Position numbers and translations under genes: made by a program. A stretch of 13,997 nt of DNA, taken from positions 1 through 13,997 of the forward strand of contig CAYQZD010000098.1 of assembly GCA_964421875.1 (NCBI GenBank), given 5' to 3'. Below, one piece after another: positions 1-7,400 of the stretch (the first letter of the stretch is position 1; every line of letters starts with the position of its first letter). A model generated the notes under the pieces. The model was not told where the DNA came from, made no database searches, and saw only the letters and a list, made by a program, of their open reading frames with translations. The stretch is from CAYQZD01 sp964421875. GTDB lineage: Bacteria > Electryoneota > Tariuqbacteria > Tariuqbacterales > Tariuqbacteraceae.

Positions 1-40
1 GCCTGGGAAAACTCGAATTACCAGACTTTGAGCCACAAAT

Positions 41-751
41 TCACAAATAGAGCCTATTATAATAGTCTAAATGTACTCCAACTTCACTGCAACAGATGGT
101 GTTATTCATTATAGTAGCGTAACTGCCATTGGATACGAAAACTGAGATTATAGGACTATTTATAATTATATTACCAAATATATTTACCTCGGAATTCATA
201 TTCACATATATGCAGTTTGCATTGTTCAGTATATTATTCTTAATCTCTGCATTCGAATTGTAAATTGTAATAGTAGAAATATAGACTTCTGGGTTATAAA
301 AAAAGTTATTATCTATTTCAACCCTAGAATTTTCACACCATATAATTTGACAGCGGAAATCCTGAAAATTGTTGTCATTTATTGAAATATTGGCGGAATC
401 AATAAGGAAAACACCAAATTCTCCTTGATTTATAGTATTTTTTTCTATTATTAAGGATGAGGAATTATCAGCGAATACTCCTCTGTTAACATTCGATATA
501 ACTGAATGCGACACTATGCTCGTCTCACTGTTACAATGATAAAACTTTAATCCAAACCAATCCCTATAATATCCTGGATTATTTTCAGAATTAAAATAAA
601 TCGAATCTTCCTCCGTCCCCACCGCAGTCAACTGCCCATAGACATTGAGGCTGGCTCGATGGACCACCTGCTCGTGGTATTTTGCCTTCAAGACGCAGCC
701 GGGCTCAATCACCAATGAACTCCCCGCCGGGACAAACACGCTGTCCACCAT
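41..751 (-). pseudogene. Beta-helix protein, distal part, out of frame with its 5' portion
   Basis: This is the distal part of the exported beta-helix protein that begins at 2313. The ATG at 751-749 overlaps the TGA (753-751) of the upstream frame in a TGATG arrangement. The same frame also reads back upstream of that ATG through a segment ending RRSPYL. That segment matches the domain opening in the proximal part (GAWTPAGSPYIADS), so one base seems lost or gained near 770-790 and this is probably not an independent gene. The opening VPAGSSLVIEPGCVLKAKYH and LNVYGQLTAVGTEEDSI is the cap-strand and first-rung motif of metallophos-free, parallel beta-helix surface proteins. It is followed by Asn-rich rungs with many NNN and NN turns, typical of right-handed beta-helix ladders. 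There is no signal peptide of its own. From about 600 down to 41 the DNA becomes much more AT-rich than the proximal part. Reinitiation at TGATG could still give a product. The end at 41 may be natural or another break. Confidence 0.65.
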
Positions 752-2313
752 CAAATAGGGCGAACGCCTGACCGGCAGGAAACCGTAATATTTCCCGTCA
801 GCACGGTGTAATCGGTGGCTTCCACCTCCACCCGCTCGGTGTCGCTCTGGGCAATGCCGTCCTCGGCGACCACCGTAAAAAAGAAATCGCCGCCGCCCGC
901 CAGAACTTCGCCGGATACCGTTAAACGGTCATAGACCAGTTCCGGCGGATTCATCGTCAGCCAGGAAGGCAAATCAAGGAAGGAAAGATTCAAAATATGC
1001 CCATCGTCCACCGCTAATGCAGTGTAGCTGAACTCGAAACCCCGCTGAGCTAAACCGAAGGTCGGGGAAAATATCACCGGCGGATGGTCGATACGGTGGT
1101 CGAAGAAAGCCCAGCCCCGGTCGCAGCGGCTGCCGTCAGGGTCGCTGGGGTCGTCCGGGTCGCCGCTGTCGATACAGGGAGAATCGGGGCGCAAACCGTA
1201 ATCCCCCTCCTCCGCATCGACGAAAAGCGGGTCGGCTATGGTGTCGCCCACAGTCGGCGAACAATCGATATAGGGTGTACCCAGATTCCAAAAGGTGTTG
1301 TAAGATATCTCACCATACTGCTGACCGTGATTGTACACTCCCACGCATTCACGCCCGCTGCCGTAAAATATGTTGTTCCTGATAGTCGCACCGCAGGTAT
1401 AATCCAGCCGAATCATCGAACCCGCCCCGCTTTCATTGAGGCAGACCAAGGTGTTGTTCACCACTGTCGCCGGACCGTCGTCGATGCAGGTCCCGCCGCT
1501 TATTATCAGATTGTTCCTGATATAGGCACCGCCCCCATGAATGCCGATAGCGCCCCGAATCTCGTTGAATTCAATGGTGTCGCTGCAACTGGCAAGATTC
1601 AAACCGCCCCCGATGAAGTTGTTCACCACCCGCACATTATAGGCTATCTCAAGTCCGGCGTTTGCGATAATGTTGTTCTCGAATAAACCCGACCCTTGAA
1701 TGTAACAACCGCTGATGAATTTGTTGCCCCGCACATCTGCTGAGCACCCAAGCAAATCCAAGTATGAGATTAGATTGTCCCGCGCTTCACAGGTCGAATA
1801 CTGGATGTTGAAATGAGCGTAAACCTCACAGTTCCGTAGAACCGCCAAAGGGCTGTAACGAACTCTGACCGACCTACCTGAATGTAGATAGCAGTGGTCG
1901 AAAACAAGGGCAATGTTGTCTGCATCAAGAAGTTCATAGCCTGAAACAACACTGCAGTATTCCATCCGTGTATTTTGAGAAGCGGTTGAATAAAATTTTA
2001 ATCCGCTCCAATCCTGGCCGTAAAAGGTTATGGAATCGGTTTCCGTCCCCCATGCGCGGAGCTCCCCATAAACCTTCAAGGTGTCATGGTATCCGGGAAA
2101 GCGCACATCCACCCCGGGCTGAATAACCAGCAGGCTGTCTTGATGGATGACGATGGTGGAGTCAGCGATGTAAGGGCTGCCCGCCGGTGTCCAGGCGCCG
2201 GAGACATAGCCGGAGACATAGGTCTGCGCCGTCGCATTGATGGAGAAGAGAAACAGGATTGTGATAAGGGTAAGGGATTGACGAAAGGAAACCATAGTGA
2301 TAACCACTTTCAT
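751..2313 (-). CDS. Exported right-handed beta-helix protein with Ig-like domain (5' portion)
   Basis: This is a secreted or surface protein of unknown substrate. I chose the ATG at 2313 because it is followed directly by a signal peptide: a short basic stretch, a hydrophobic core (LTLITILFLF), then SINATAQ as the cleavage region. An upstream in-frame ATG at 2373 would add 20 residues with no export logic. Counting from 2373, residues 51-120 carry a domain opening (YVSGAWTPAGSPYI, LLVIQPGVDV, LKVYGELRAWGTETDSITF). Residues 120-370 are beta-helix rungs with repeated RNN, ENN and VNN turns. Residues 381-405 hold the common beta-helix C-cap DPLFVD..GDY.L...SPCIDSGDP. Residues 430-520 look like a cadherin/He_PIG-type Ig-like domain (AVDDGHILNLSFLDLPSWL). 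The frame ends at TGA 753-751 just where a second beta-helix domain should start, so the gene is frameshifted. Whether it binds or cleaves polysaccharide cannot be told: no catalytic residues are recognisable. Confidence 0.75.
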   Translation of the reverse strand: MKVVITMVSFRQSLTLITILFLFSINATAQTYVSGYVSGAWTPAGSPYIADSTIVIHQDSLLVIQPGVDVRFPGYHDTLKVYGELRAWGTETDSITFYGQDWSGLKFYSTASQNTRMEYCSVVSGYELLDADNIALVFDHCYLHSGRSVRVRYSPLAVLRNCEVYAHFNIQYSTCEARDNLISYLDLLGCSADVRGNKFISGCYIQGSGLFENNIIANAGLEIAYNVRVVNNFIGGGLNLASCSDTIEFNEIRGAIGIHGGGAYIRNNLIISGGTCIDDGPATVVNNTLVCLNESGAGSMIRLDYTCGATIRNNIFYGSGRECVGVYNHGQQYGEISYNTFWNLGTPYIDCSPTVGDTIADPLFVDAEEGDYGLRPDSPCIDSGDPDDPSDPDGSRCDRGWAFFDHRIDHPPVIFSPTFGLAQRGFEFSYTALAVDDGHILNLSFLDLPSWLTMNPPELVYDRLTVSGEVLAGGGDFFFTVVAEDGIAQSDTERVEVEATDYTVLTGNITVSCRSGVRPI

Positions 2314-2466
2314 AATTAACTTCAAATCTATAATATGGCAAGCCTTAGGGAAAGGGAAAATTCGTGTTATCATTGGGAAAGAATGTCGGGGGGTGTTCCG
2401 CCTCCCTTTTGAAATATGATTATTTTTTAGATGATTGTCAAGTCCTGGAGTTGTTAATACCCCGAA

Positions 2467-2484
2467 TATCGGTGCTATATCGGA
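2467..2484 (+). repeat. 18-bp direct repeat, copy 1 (outside the tRNA scar)
   Basis: TATCGGTGCTATATCGGA occurs here and again, identically and in the same orientation, at 2746-2763. The two copies lie on opposite sides of the tRNA-Ser fragment. Both copies are followed by a TTG two bases later. Confidence 0.85.
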
Positions 2485-2503
2485 CTTGGGCGCTTTCGGG
2501 CAT

Positions 2504-2548
2504 GAAAAAAGGCTTGCGAAATCGGGTAAAATTGTTTCGTAAGCCTTT
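2504..2548 (-). terminator. Intrinsic terminator downstream of the tRNA-Ser position
   Basis: The arms 2508-2521 and 2535-2548 form a 14-bp stem with one mismatch (AAAGGCTTGCGAAA against TTTCGTAAGCCTTT) around a 13-nt loop. Reading the minus strand, the stem is followed at once by six T residues and then CATG. It starts 12 bases after the tRNA discriminator base, so it is best explained as the native terminator of the tRNA-Ser gene. It would now end any read-through from the SWIM operon. A T-rich tract on the plus side (after 2548) means it could also work in the other direction. Confidence 0.8.
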
Positions 2549-2549
2549 G
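2537..2549 (+). repeat. 13-bp direct repeat, copy 1
   Basis: TCGTAAGCCTTTG here is repeated exactly at 2661-2673. This copy is part of the right arm of the terminator stem. The other copy is on the island side of the tRNA scar. Confidence 0.7.
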
Positions 2550-2559
2550 TTTTTTAAAG

Positions 2560-2616
2560 CGGAGAGACAGGGATTCGAACCCTGGGAAGCATTAAGCTTC
2601 ACACGCTTTCCAAGCG
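2560..2616 (-). other. 3' fragment of tRNA-Ser(GGA), putative integration (att) site
   Basis: Read on the minus strand, this begins within the anticodon arm and runs to the discriminator base. In order it holds CGC + loop TTGGAAA (anticodon GGA) + GCGTG, a long class II variable arm (GAAGC TTAAT GCTTC), a T arm (CAGGG TTCGAAT CCCTG), the 3' acceptor strand TCTCTCC and discriminator G. CTTT follows, so CCA is not encoded. Upstream there is no D arm or 5' acceptor strand: pairing in the anticodon 5' stem holds for only three bases (CGC), then becomes unrelated sequence. An intact tRNA would need about 30 more bases. The break falls at the anticodon arm, where many tyrosine integrases exchange strands. 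This copy, with its terminator, is most simply the original chromosomal 3' end displaced by an element lying at higher coordinates. Confidence 0.88.
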
Positions 2617-2660
2617 GAATTTCTATGTTATTGTAACCTTATGAAATACATTCACTTGCA

Positions 2661-2673
2661 TCGTAAGCCTTTG
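2661..2673 (+). repeat. 13-bp direct repeat, copy 2
   Basis: Exact copy of TCGTAAGCCTTTG from 2537-2549, here on the island side of the tRNA scar and outside any hairpin. Confidence 0.7.
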
Positions 2674-2698
2674 AACCTTCGGATGGTTGGACGCCGTC

Positions 2699-2738
2699 CC
2701 ATTGTGAGCCATTGTGAGCGGATGTGAGCCATTGTATG
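2699..2738. repeat. 10-bp tandem repeat, four copies
   Basis: Four consecutive decamers read CCATTGTGAG, CCATTGTGAG, CGGATGTGAG, CCATTGTATG. The period is close to one helical turn and the array is 83 bp from the tRNA scar. This would suit arm-type protein binding sites of an integrase, but that role is inferred only from position. Confidence 0.8.
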
Positions 2739-2745
2739 TCAGTTT

Positions 2746-2763
2746 TATCGGTGCTATATCGGA
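2746..2763 (+). repeat. 18-bp direct repeat, copy 2 (island side)
   Basis: Exact copy of TATCGGTGCTATATCGGA found at 2467-2484, 279 bp away, on the other side of the tRNA fragment. Confidence 0.85.
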
Positions 2764-2932
2764 GTTGAAATAAAAACTGATGGATCTCAGAAAAATATTC
2801 ATGTTCAGAGAACCTTGCTTGATCATGATGCCAGAAAGTCATTCAACCTCAGGTCTCTAGTCTCGACAAAATTGCCTCTGTTTTCATGAGTCGCTCTGAC
2901 CATTCAGGATGAAAGTTAATTTCCAAAACGAT

Positions 2933-3856
2933 TCAGCTGCATGATTTATTGTCGGAGGCATTAAAATATCCGAGGAATGCATCTACACCGAGTTTAGAAG
3001 CTTGCGAATATATGGATGTAATTGTTTCGATGAAACGCTTTTCTCCCCGCCAGAAGGGGAAATTCCCCAATCGCTTCGGCAAGGCGGCCGCTATGCGTGG
3101 AATTATTGCCGCGCCGAATATATCGTCTGATAAATCACCTCCGTCCCAAAAACTTTTTTCATCGGGGGGAATCGGTTCGGGCGTTAAGGGTTCTTCATTT
3201 ATATCGGATGTTGGAAAATCGCCCGGTTTCGATAAAGAAGCGCTTCCCCCGAAAGCGGTGTTCATAAGTTCGATAAGTTCCTCGCGAGTAATCCCCCTCA
3301 GCTTGAAAATAAGGAAGGGGTCACGGTCGAATTCCTCACCCAGTAGATAATAAACCGCAGCAATGTGCTTGCAGGGATTGGACCAATCGGGGCAGGAACA
3401 TTCAGTATGTAAATCGTCCTGCTTCTCCGGGAAAAGCGAAAGATTGAGCTGCCGAAATGCATCTTCGATATTTTCCGGCATTTCACCGGTTAACAATCTG
3501 GCGGCGAAGATAGCCTGGCTGGCGAACACTTCGGCGAGTTTCTTCCATTGCGCCAGCGTGAGGGTTTTGATGGAAATGAAGATATCATAGGGTTTGCGCT
3601 GGGTGCCCTGGACTTCAGCGGTCACCATCCCTTGCTGAATATCGATGGAACGCACCTGGCCTTGACGGGCATACGCGCGTCCCCTGCCCAAACGAGCGCC
3701 GATATTGAAGCTTTCCAGCACACTAATCCAGCGTTGCGCCCACCAATGCTGACTGAATTTGCCCCGCTGTGATTGAGCTTTTATACCACCTTTGACCGCG
3801 ATTGGCGTTGCAGGCGGATAATAAGGGAAATCATGGTAATAATATCGCCGGGACAT
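2933..3856 (-). CDS. SWIM zinc-finger protein of the SNF2-associated type
   Basis: This 307-residue protein carries a SWIM zinc finger, CSCPDWSNPCKH, in which C153, C155, C162 and H164 fit the CxCx6CxH metal-binding pattern. SWIM domains bind DNA or proteins, and stand-alone SWIM proteins of this sort are usually encoded beside SNF2/DUF3670 helicases, as here. The N-terminal part (RGKFSQHWWAQRWISVLESF at 31-50, then RLGRGRAYARQGQV) is the conserved leader of that family. The region after residue 205 is Ser/Pro/Asp-rich and looks disordered, followed by a helical end. The start is supported by a good ribosome site, AAGGA about six bases before ATG. It is the last gene of the operon, 35 bases after the nucleotidyltransferase stop. 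Its likely role is a DNA- or partner-binding subunit for the helicase. The tail is shorter than in many homologues. Confidence 0.85.
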   Translation of the reverse strand: MSRRYYYHDFPYYPPATPIAVKGGIKAQSQRGKFSQHWWAQRWISVLESFNIGARLGRGRAYARQGQVRSIDIQQGMVTAEVQGTQRKPYDIFISIKTLTLAQWKKLAEVFASQAIFAARLLTGEMPENIEDAFRQLNLSLFPEKQDDLHTECSCPDWSNPCKHIAAVYYLLGEEFDRDPFLIFKLRGITREELIELMNTAFGGSASLSKPGDFPTSDINEEPLTPEPIPPDEKSFWDGGDLSDDIFGAAIIPRIAAALPKRLGNFPFWRGEKRFIETITSIYSQASKLGVDAFLGYFNASDNKSCS

Positions 3857-3891
3857 GTTTTTCCTTGAATATAGTCATAACTTGAAGCGAA

Positions 3892-4326
3892 TTATAGGCC
3901 TGTTTTTTCATACAACACGACAATCTTATCGGGCGCTAATTCTTCCGGGTCGATAGAAAAATTTTCATACAACTGGAGGAACGGAGTCTTACCACAGTTT
4001 TCCACCAAGCATTCGGTTTTTCCTTTAGGGCAAGTATTGAAATTACATAGTCTTCCGAGATAGCAGTTTGATTCAAGTTCTATGATGAATACATCGACCT
4101 GGTGGTGGGCGACGCCGATACCCTCATTCTGAAAAAGCCGATTTAATGTTCGGCTGATTTCCTTGCGGAGCAGGTTTAAACATACAAGGTCATTCAGCCA
4201 AACAGCGAGGTCTACATCCTTGCATTCATGCCATACTTCAATCCCCGCCCGGCGAAATTGCCTGAACCGGGGCGCTTCTTTCTTTAAGGGTTTAGCGACT
4301 GAGCCGAAAAGCGCCACTCGTTCCAC
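3892..4326 (-). CDS. Nucleotidyltransferase-fold protein with five-cysteine tail
   Basis: The GTG at 4326 is the only standard start in this frame, but it is probably too far in (see 4327-4473). Counting from it, G8-S9 (VALFGSVAKPL) and D37/D39 (KDVDLAVWL) are the GS and DxD signatures of the polymerase-beta-like nucleotidyltransferase fold. D78 (HHQVDVFII) is the third acidic position. Such enzymes transfer NMP from NTP to protein, RNA or small molecules, and the target here is unknown. The GS-to-DxD spacing is about 28 residues, longer than in MNT-type antitoxin enzymes, because of a basic insert (RFRQFRRAGIEVWHECK). After the catalytic core come C88, C94, C99, C106 and C111 (GRLCNFNTCPKGKTEC, ENCG), a possible metal-binding knuckle. 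It sits between the SNF2 helicase and the SWIM gene with short gaps, so it is probably co-transcribed and works with them. All three acidic residues are present, so it may be active. Confidence 0.8.
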   Translation of the reverse strand: MERVALFGSVAKPLKKEAPRFRQFRRAGIEVWHECKDVDLAVWLNDLVCLNLLRKEISRTLNRLFQNEGIGVAHHQVDVFIIELESNCYLGRLCNFNTCPKGKTECLVENCGKTPFLQLYENFSIDPEELAPDKIVVLYEKTGL

Positions 4327-4473
4327 TTGTGGAAATATTCTCCAGGCGGAGGCAATCCATTCCGCTGCAATTCGGAAATTTCGCTGTTGTTGCAGGAGGT
4401 ATTTATTCTGCTCTCGTATTTCCTTCGGGGTAGGCTCTTTGAAGTCATCCCTCCAATGTTCTTCTTGCCATTC
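4327..4473 (-). other. In-frame N-terminal extension of the nucleotidyltransferase, no canonical start
   Basis: The frame is open for 49 codons above the GTG, back to a TAA at 4476-4474. It encodes protein-like sequence (WRDDFKEPTPKEIREQNKYL, then AAEWIASAWRIFPQVERVAL). The stretch FPQVERVALFGS is continuous with the nucleotidyltransferase core, where the residues before GS form the first strand. No ATG, GTG or TTG occurs in it. An ATG at 4471-4469 lies in another frame (MARRTLEG, stop at 4447-4445). Deleting one T in the TT at 4455-4456 would join it as MARRTWRDDF. So either a one-base insertion is present, real or from assembly, or a rare start is used. Confidence 0.7.
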
Positions 4474-4497
4474 TTAAATCATATCGACCTTCAGATT

Positions 4498-7400
4498 TTA
4501 GTCTTCAACCGCTTCACCACGGCGCAGGGCGAATACTTCTTTCAGTTCAGCCGTGGAGAGTTCGGTCAACCATCCTTCACCGGTTCCCACAACCTGGGAA
4601 GCGATTTCCTTTTTGCTTTCAATCATTTCGTCAATCTTTTCTTCCATCGTACCTGAGCAGATGAACTTATGCACCATGACATTTTTAGTTTGTCCGATGC
4701 GGTAAGCCCGGTCGGTGGCTTGGTTTTCCACCGCCGGATTCCACCACCGGTCGAAATGGAATACATGACTGGCTTGGGTCAAGTTCAATCCGGTTCCACC
4801 CGCTTTGAGGGAAAGGATGAAAATGCGCGCATCTCCGTTCTCGAATTGAAATCGTTCAATCATCTTATCCCGCTTTTTCTTGCTGACTGCGCCATAGAGG
4901 AATAGTACTTCTTGTCCGAAAGTCTCCTGCAGATATCTTTTTAGAATATCACCCATTTCAGCGAATTGAGTGAAAATCAGCGCTCGGTTGTCCGATTCCA
5001 GTAATTCTTCTAACATTTCAGTCAGTCGGTTAAGCTTGCCCGAACGCCCAGGTATCGAAGAGTTATCACCTAAGAATTGGGTGGGATGATTGCATATTTG
5101 TTTGAGTTTTGACAGAGTCGCCAGCACCAATCCCTTCCGTTGGATTCCTTCGGTCTCTTTCAATGATTTCATAGTCTCGCTCACCAGCGCTTCGTATAGC
5201 GAGGCTTGTTCTTTGGTCAAGGCGCTGAAGACTTTCATTTCCACCTTTTCAGGCAGGTCGGAAATGATGCTTTTGTCGGTTTTCAGTCTTCTGAGTATAA
5301 ACGGACTCGTGAGACGCTTGAGGCTTTCAATAGCGCCAGTATCGCCTCGGGTCTGAATGGGTATAAAGAATTTTTTTCTAAATTCACTTTGTTTTCCCAG
5401 GAAATCCGGGTTCAGGAATTCCATAATCGACCACAAATCGCCGACATTGTTTTCCACCGGAGTGCCGGTCAAGGCGATGCGATATTGGGCGTTCAGGGCG
5501 CGCGCCGACTTCGATTGTTTAGTTTCCGGGTTTTTAATGTTCTGCGCTTCATCCAAAATTACTCCAGCCCATTTAACTGATTTGAATGAATCAAAATCGC
5601 GATGCAATAGCGCGTAACTGCTGATGATAATTGATTGTTTCATCGCTTCTTTCTTGAAAGCTGCGCCTTTTAACCTATCCTGTCCGTGGTGGACAATTAC
5701 CGGCAGTGTCGGTGTGAATCTATTCGCTTCCCTGCGCCAATTTTCCATCACTGAAGTGGGACATATAAGCAGAATGGGATGCTTGCTATCGGATTCCCAA
5801 TCGCGCTGGATTAGCGCTAAAGCCTGGATAGTTTTTCCCAATCCCATATCATCCGCCAGGCATGCTCCTAATCCCCATTGACGCAGGAAGCTTAGCCAGG
5901 AAAATCCACGCGCCTGATACGGCCGCAGCAGGCCTACGAATCCTTCCGGCGCCTCCAATTCTTTCAAGGAAGCTTCGGCGGTCAGTTGGGATAAGAAATC
6001 TCCGACCTTTCCTTGGGCTTTTACCCCATCGAATGCGATTCCACCAGGAGTTTGCGCTTTTCCCAGAGACATTTGGACAACTTTCAATAGAGTCGATTCA
6101 TCGGATTTCTTCTGCCAGAAATCGATGGCGGCTTGAATTTCAGCGGAATCGAGCTGAACCCATTCTCCTCTTACTCTGACCAAGGGGGCCTTGAGTTTTG
6201 CCAACTGCTGGAGTTCTCGCAGGGTCAGTTTTTCTCCGCCGAGGGCAATTTCCCAATCGAACTTAACGATGGATTCCAATGTCAACCTGCCGCCTCCCTG
6301 CATTTTCGGACTTTTAACTTTGGCTTGAAGCGTGAGGCGCTGTTTCGTTCCTTTGCGCGTCCACCATGCGGGTAGCATCACCACAAAACCCGCCTGTTCC
6401 AGTGCCATTGCGCTTTTATTAAGAAATTCGTAAGCTCCGGCGGGATTTAATTCGTATCCGACCGGAGTTGGCGCTTTCAAACTGGATTCAATACGGGGAC
6501 AGACACTCATCGCCTGTCCAAGTGTGAACAGCAGGTATTCCTGCGCATTGAAATTATAGTCCTTAAATATGGACTGCACCTTCCTTTTTTTTATGTTCCA
6601 GGCATCGTTAGCGGAAATAAGGAGGCTTGGATCATCGACGGCTTGCAGGAGATATCTAACATGCCACAATTCATTTCCTACTTGTATTCTGCGCTCATTA
6701 TCGGAGGTTGCGGGCTCTTCCAGCCGGAAACAAAGCCGGAATGGCACTGCTGCAGTTATATAAATCGGCCGGCGCCACATTTTTACCTGATGGGCGAATA
6801 GCGTCAGTTCCTTTGCATCACCTTCAATCGCCCCAGCAGGCGATTGCAAAGCATATAACCATTGGTCGTGAATGCTGTCGAAGGAGGGGGATTTGCTCTT
6901 GCGTCCTTGTTTTGCTTGAAATTGTATGGTAGGCGAATTGGAGGAGGAGCGGGCGAGATAATCGACTATTTGTCTAATAAAGTTCCTTAATGCAATCTTT
7001 GCTGGCGCCGACGGCGGTGAAGCGTTATCCCCGGTCAGGGCGCGGCAAACGGCAGGCATGGCTTTTGTCAATGCTGTCATGCGATTCAGGTCCTGTCCCA
7101 TGACAATTGGTTCCCAGCGAGCGCGAAAGGTATGTTTGTCCTGAAAGATATCCGGCAGGAAGCGCTGGCGCGCCGTCAGTGAACCTGCAAAGCGCATTGC
7201 CACCGTCCAAAACGCCAAATCCCTGCCCACAATTATTCCCGGCGCAAGTATATGCTTGCCGACGCAGGCGCAGAGAAGCTCTATTACATTCGGTATGGGC
7301 AGGGGGAGCCCGGTAACCTGCCATGGAGTCAGAGTAGGTTTGGCGCGGGAGTTGGTATGTTCGGCTATCATGGGTGAAGAAACAGTAGGTTTGCCTGTTA

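Larger units (their letters stand above)
2617..2932. other. Gene-free junction between tRNA scar and SWIM gene
   Basis: No convincing gene lies here. The stretch holds a copy of the 13-bp repeat (2661-2673), a 10-bp tandem repeat (2699-2738) and a copy of the 18-bp repeat (2746-2763). Two overlapping minus-strand frames of 67 codons cross it (2623-2826 and 2639-2842) and encode repeated HNGS-like peptides from the tandem repeat. They have no ribosome site or recognisable domain. It could be the non-coding attachment region of an integrated element or the ruined 3' end of an integrase. Confidence 0.55.

Noticed and set aside
1084..1686. 200-codon plus-strand open frame
   Set aside because: It is entirely antisense to the beta-helix gene, gives low-complexity Val/Ala-rich sequence and has no domain; it is a by-product of the opposite coding strand.
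2364..2636. Plus-strand 90-codon frame ending in an RQGFEPWEALSFTRF-like peptide
   Set aside because: This peptide is the well-known false translation of the antisense strand of a tRNA-Ser gene.
2699..2738. Tandem decamers as a CRISPR array
   Set aside because: The unit is 10 bp with no spacers, unlike the 20-40 bp repeats with unique spacers of CRISPR.
2639..2842. Minus-strand 67-codon frame with a peptide SAHNGSQWDG resembling some integrase tails
   Set aside because: Its apparent signature comes from the 10-bp tandem repeat, there is no catalytic tyrosine region or ribosome site, and the overlapping frame gives similar peptides. Too weak to call an integrase remnant.
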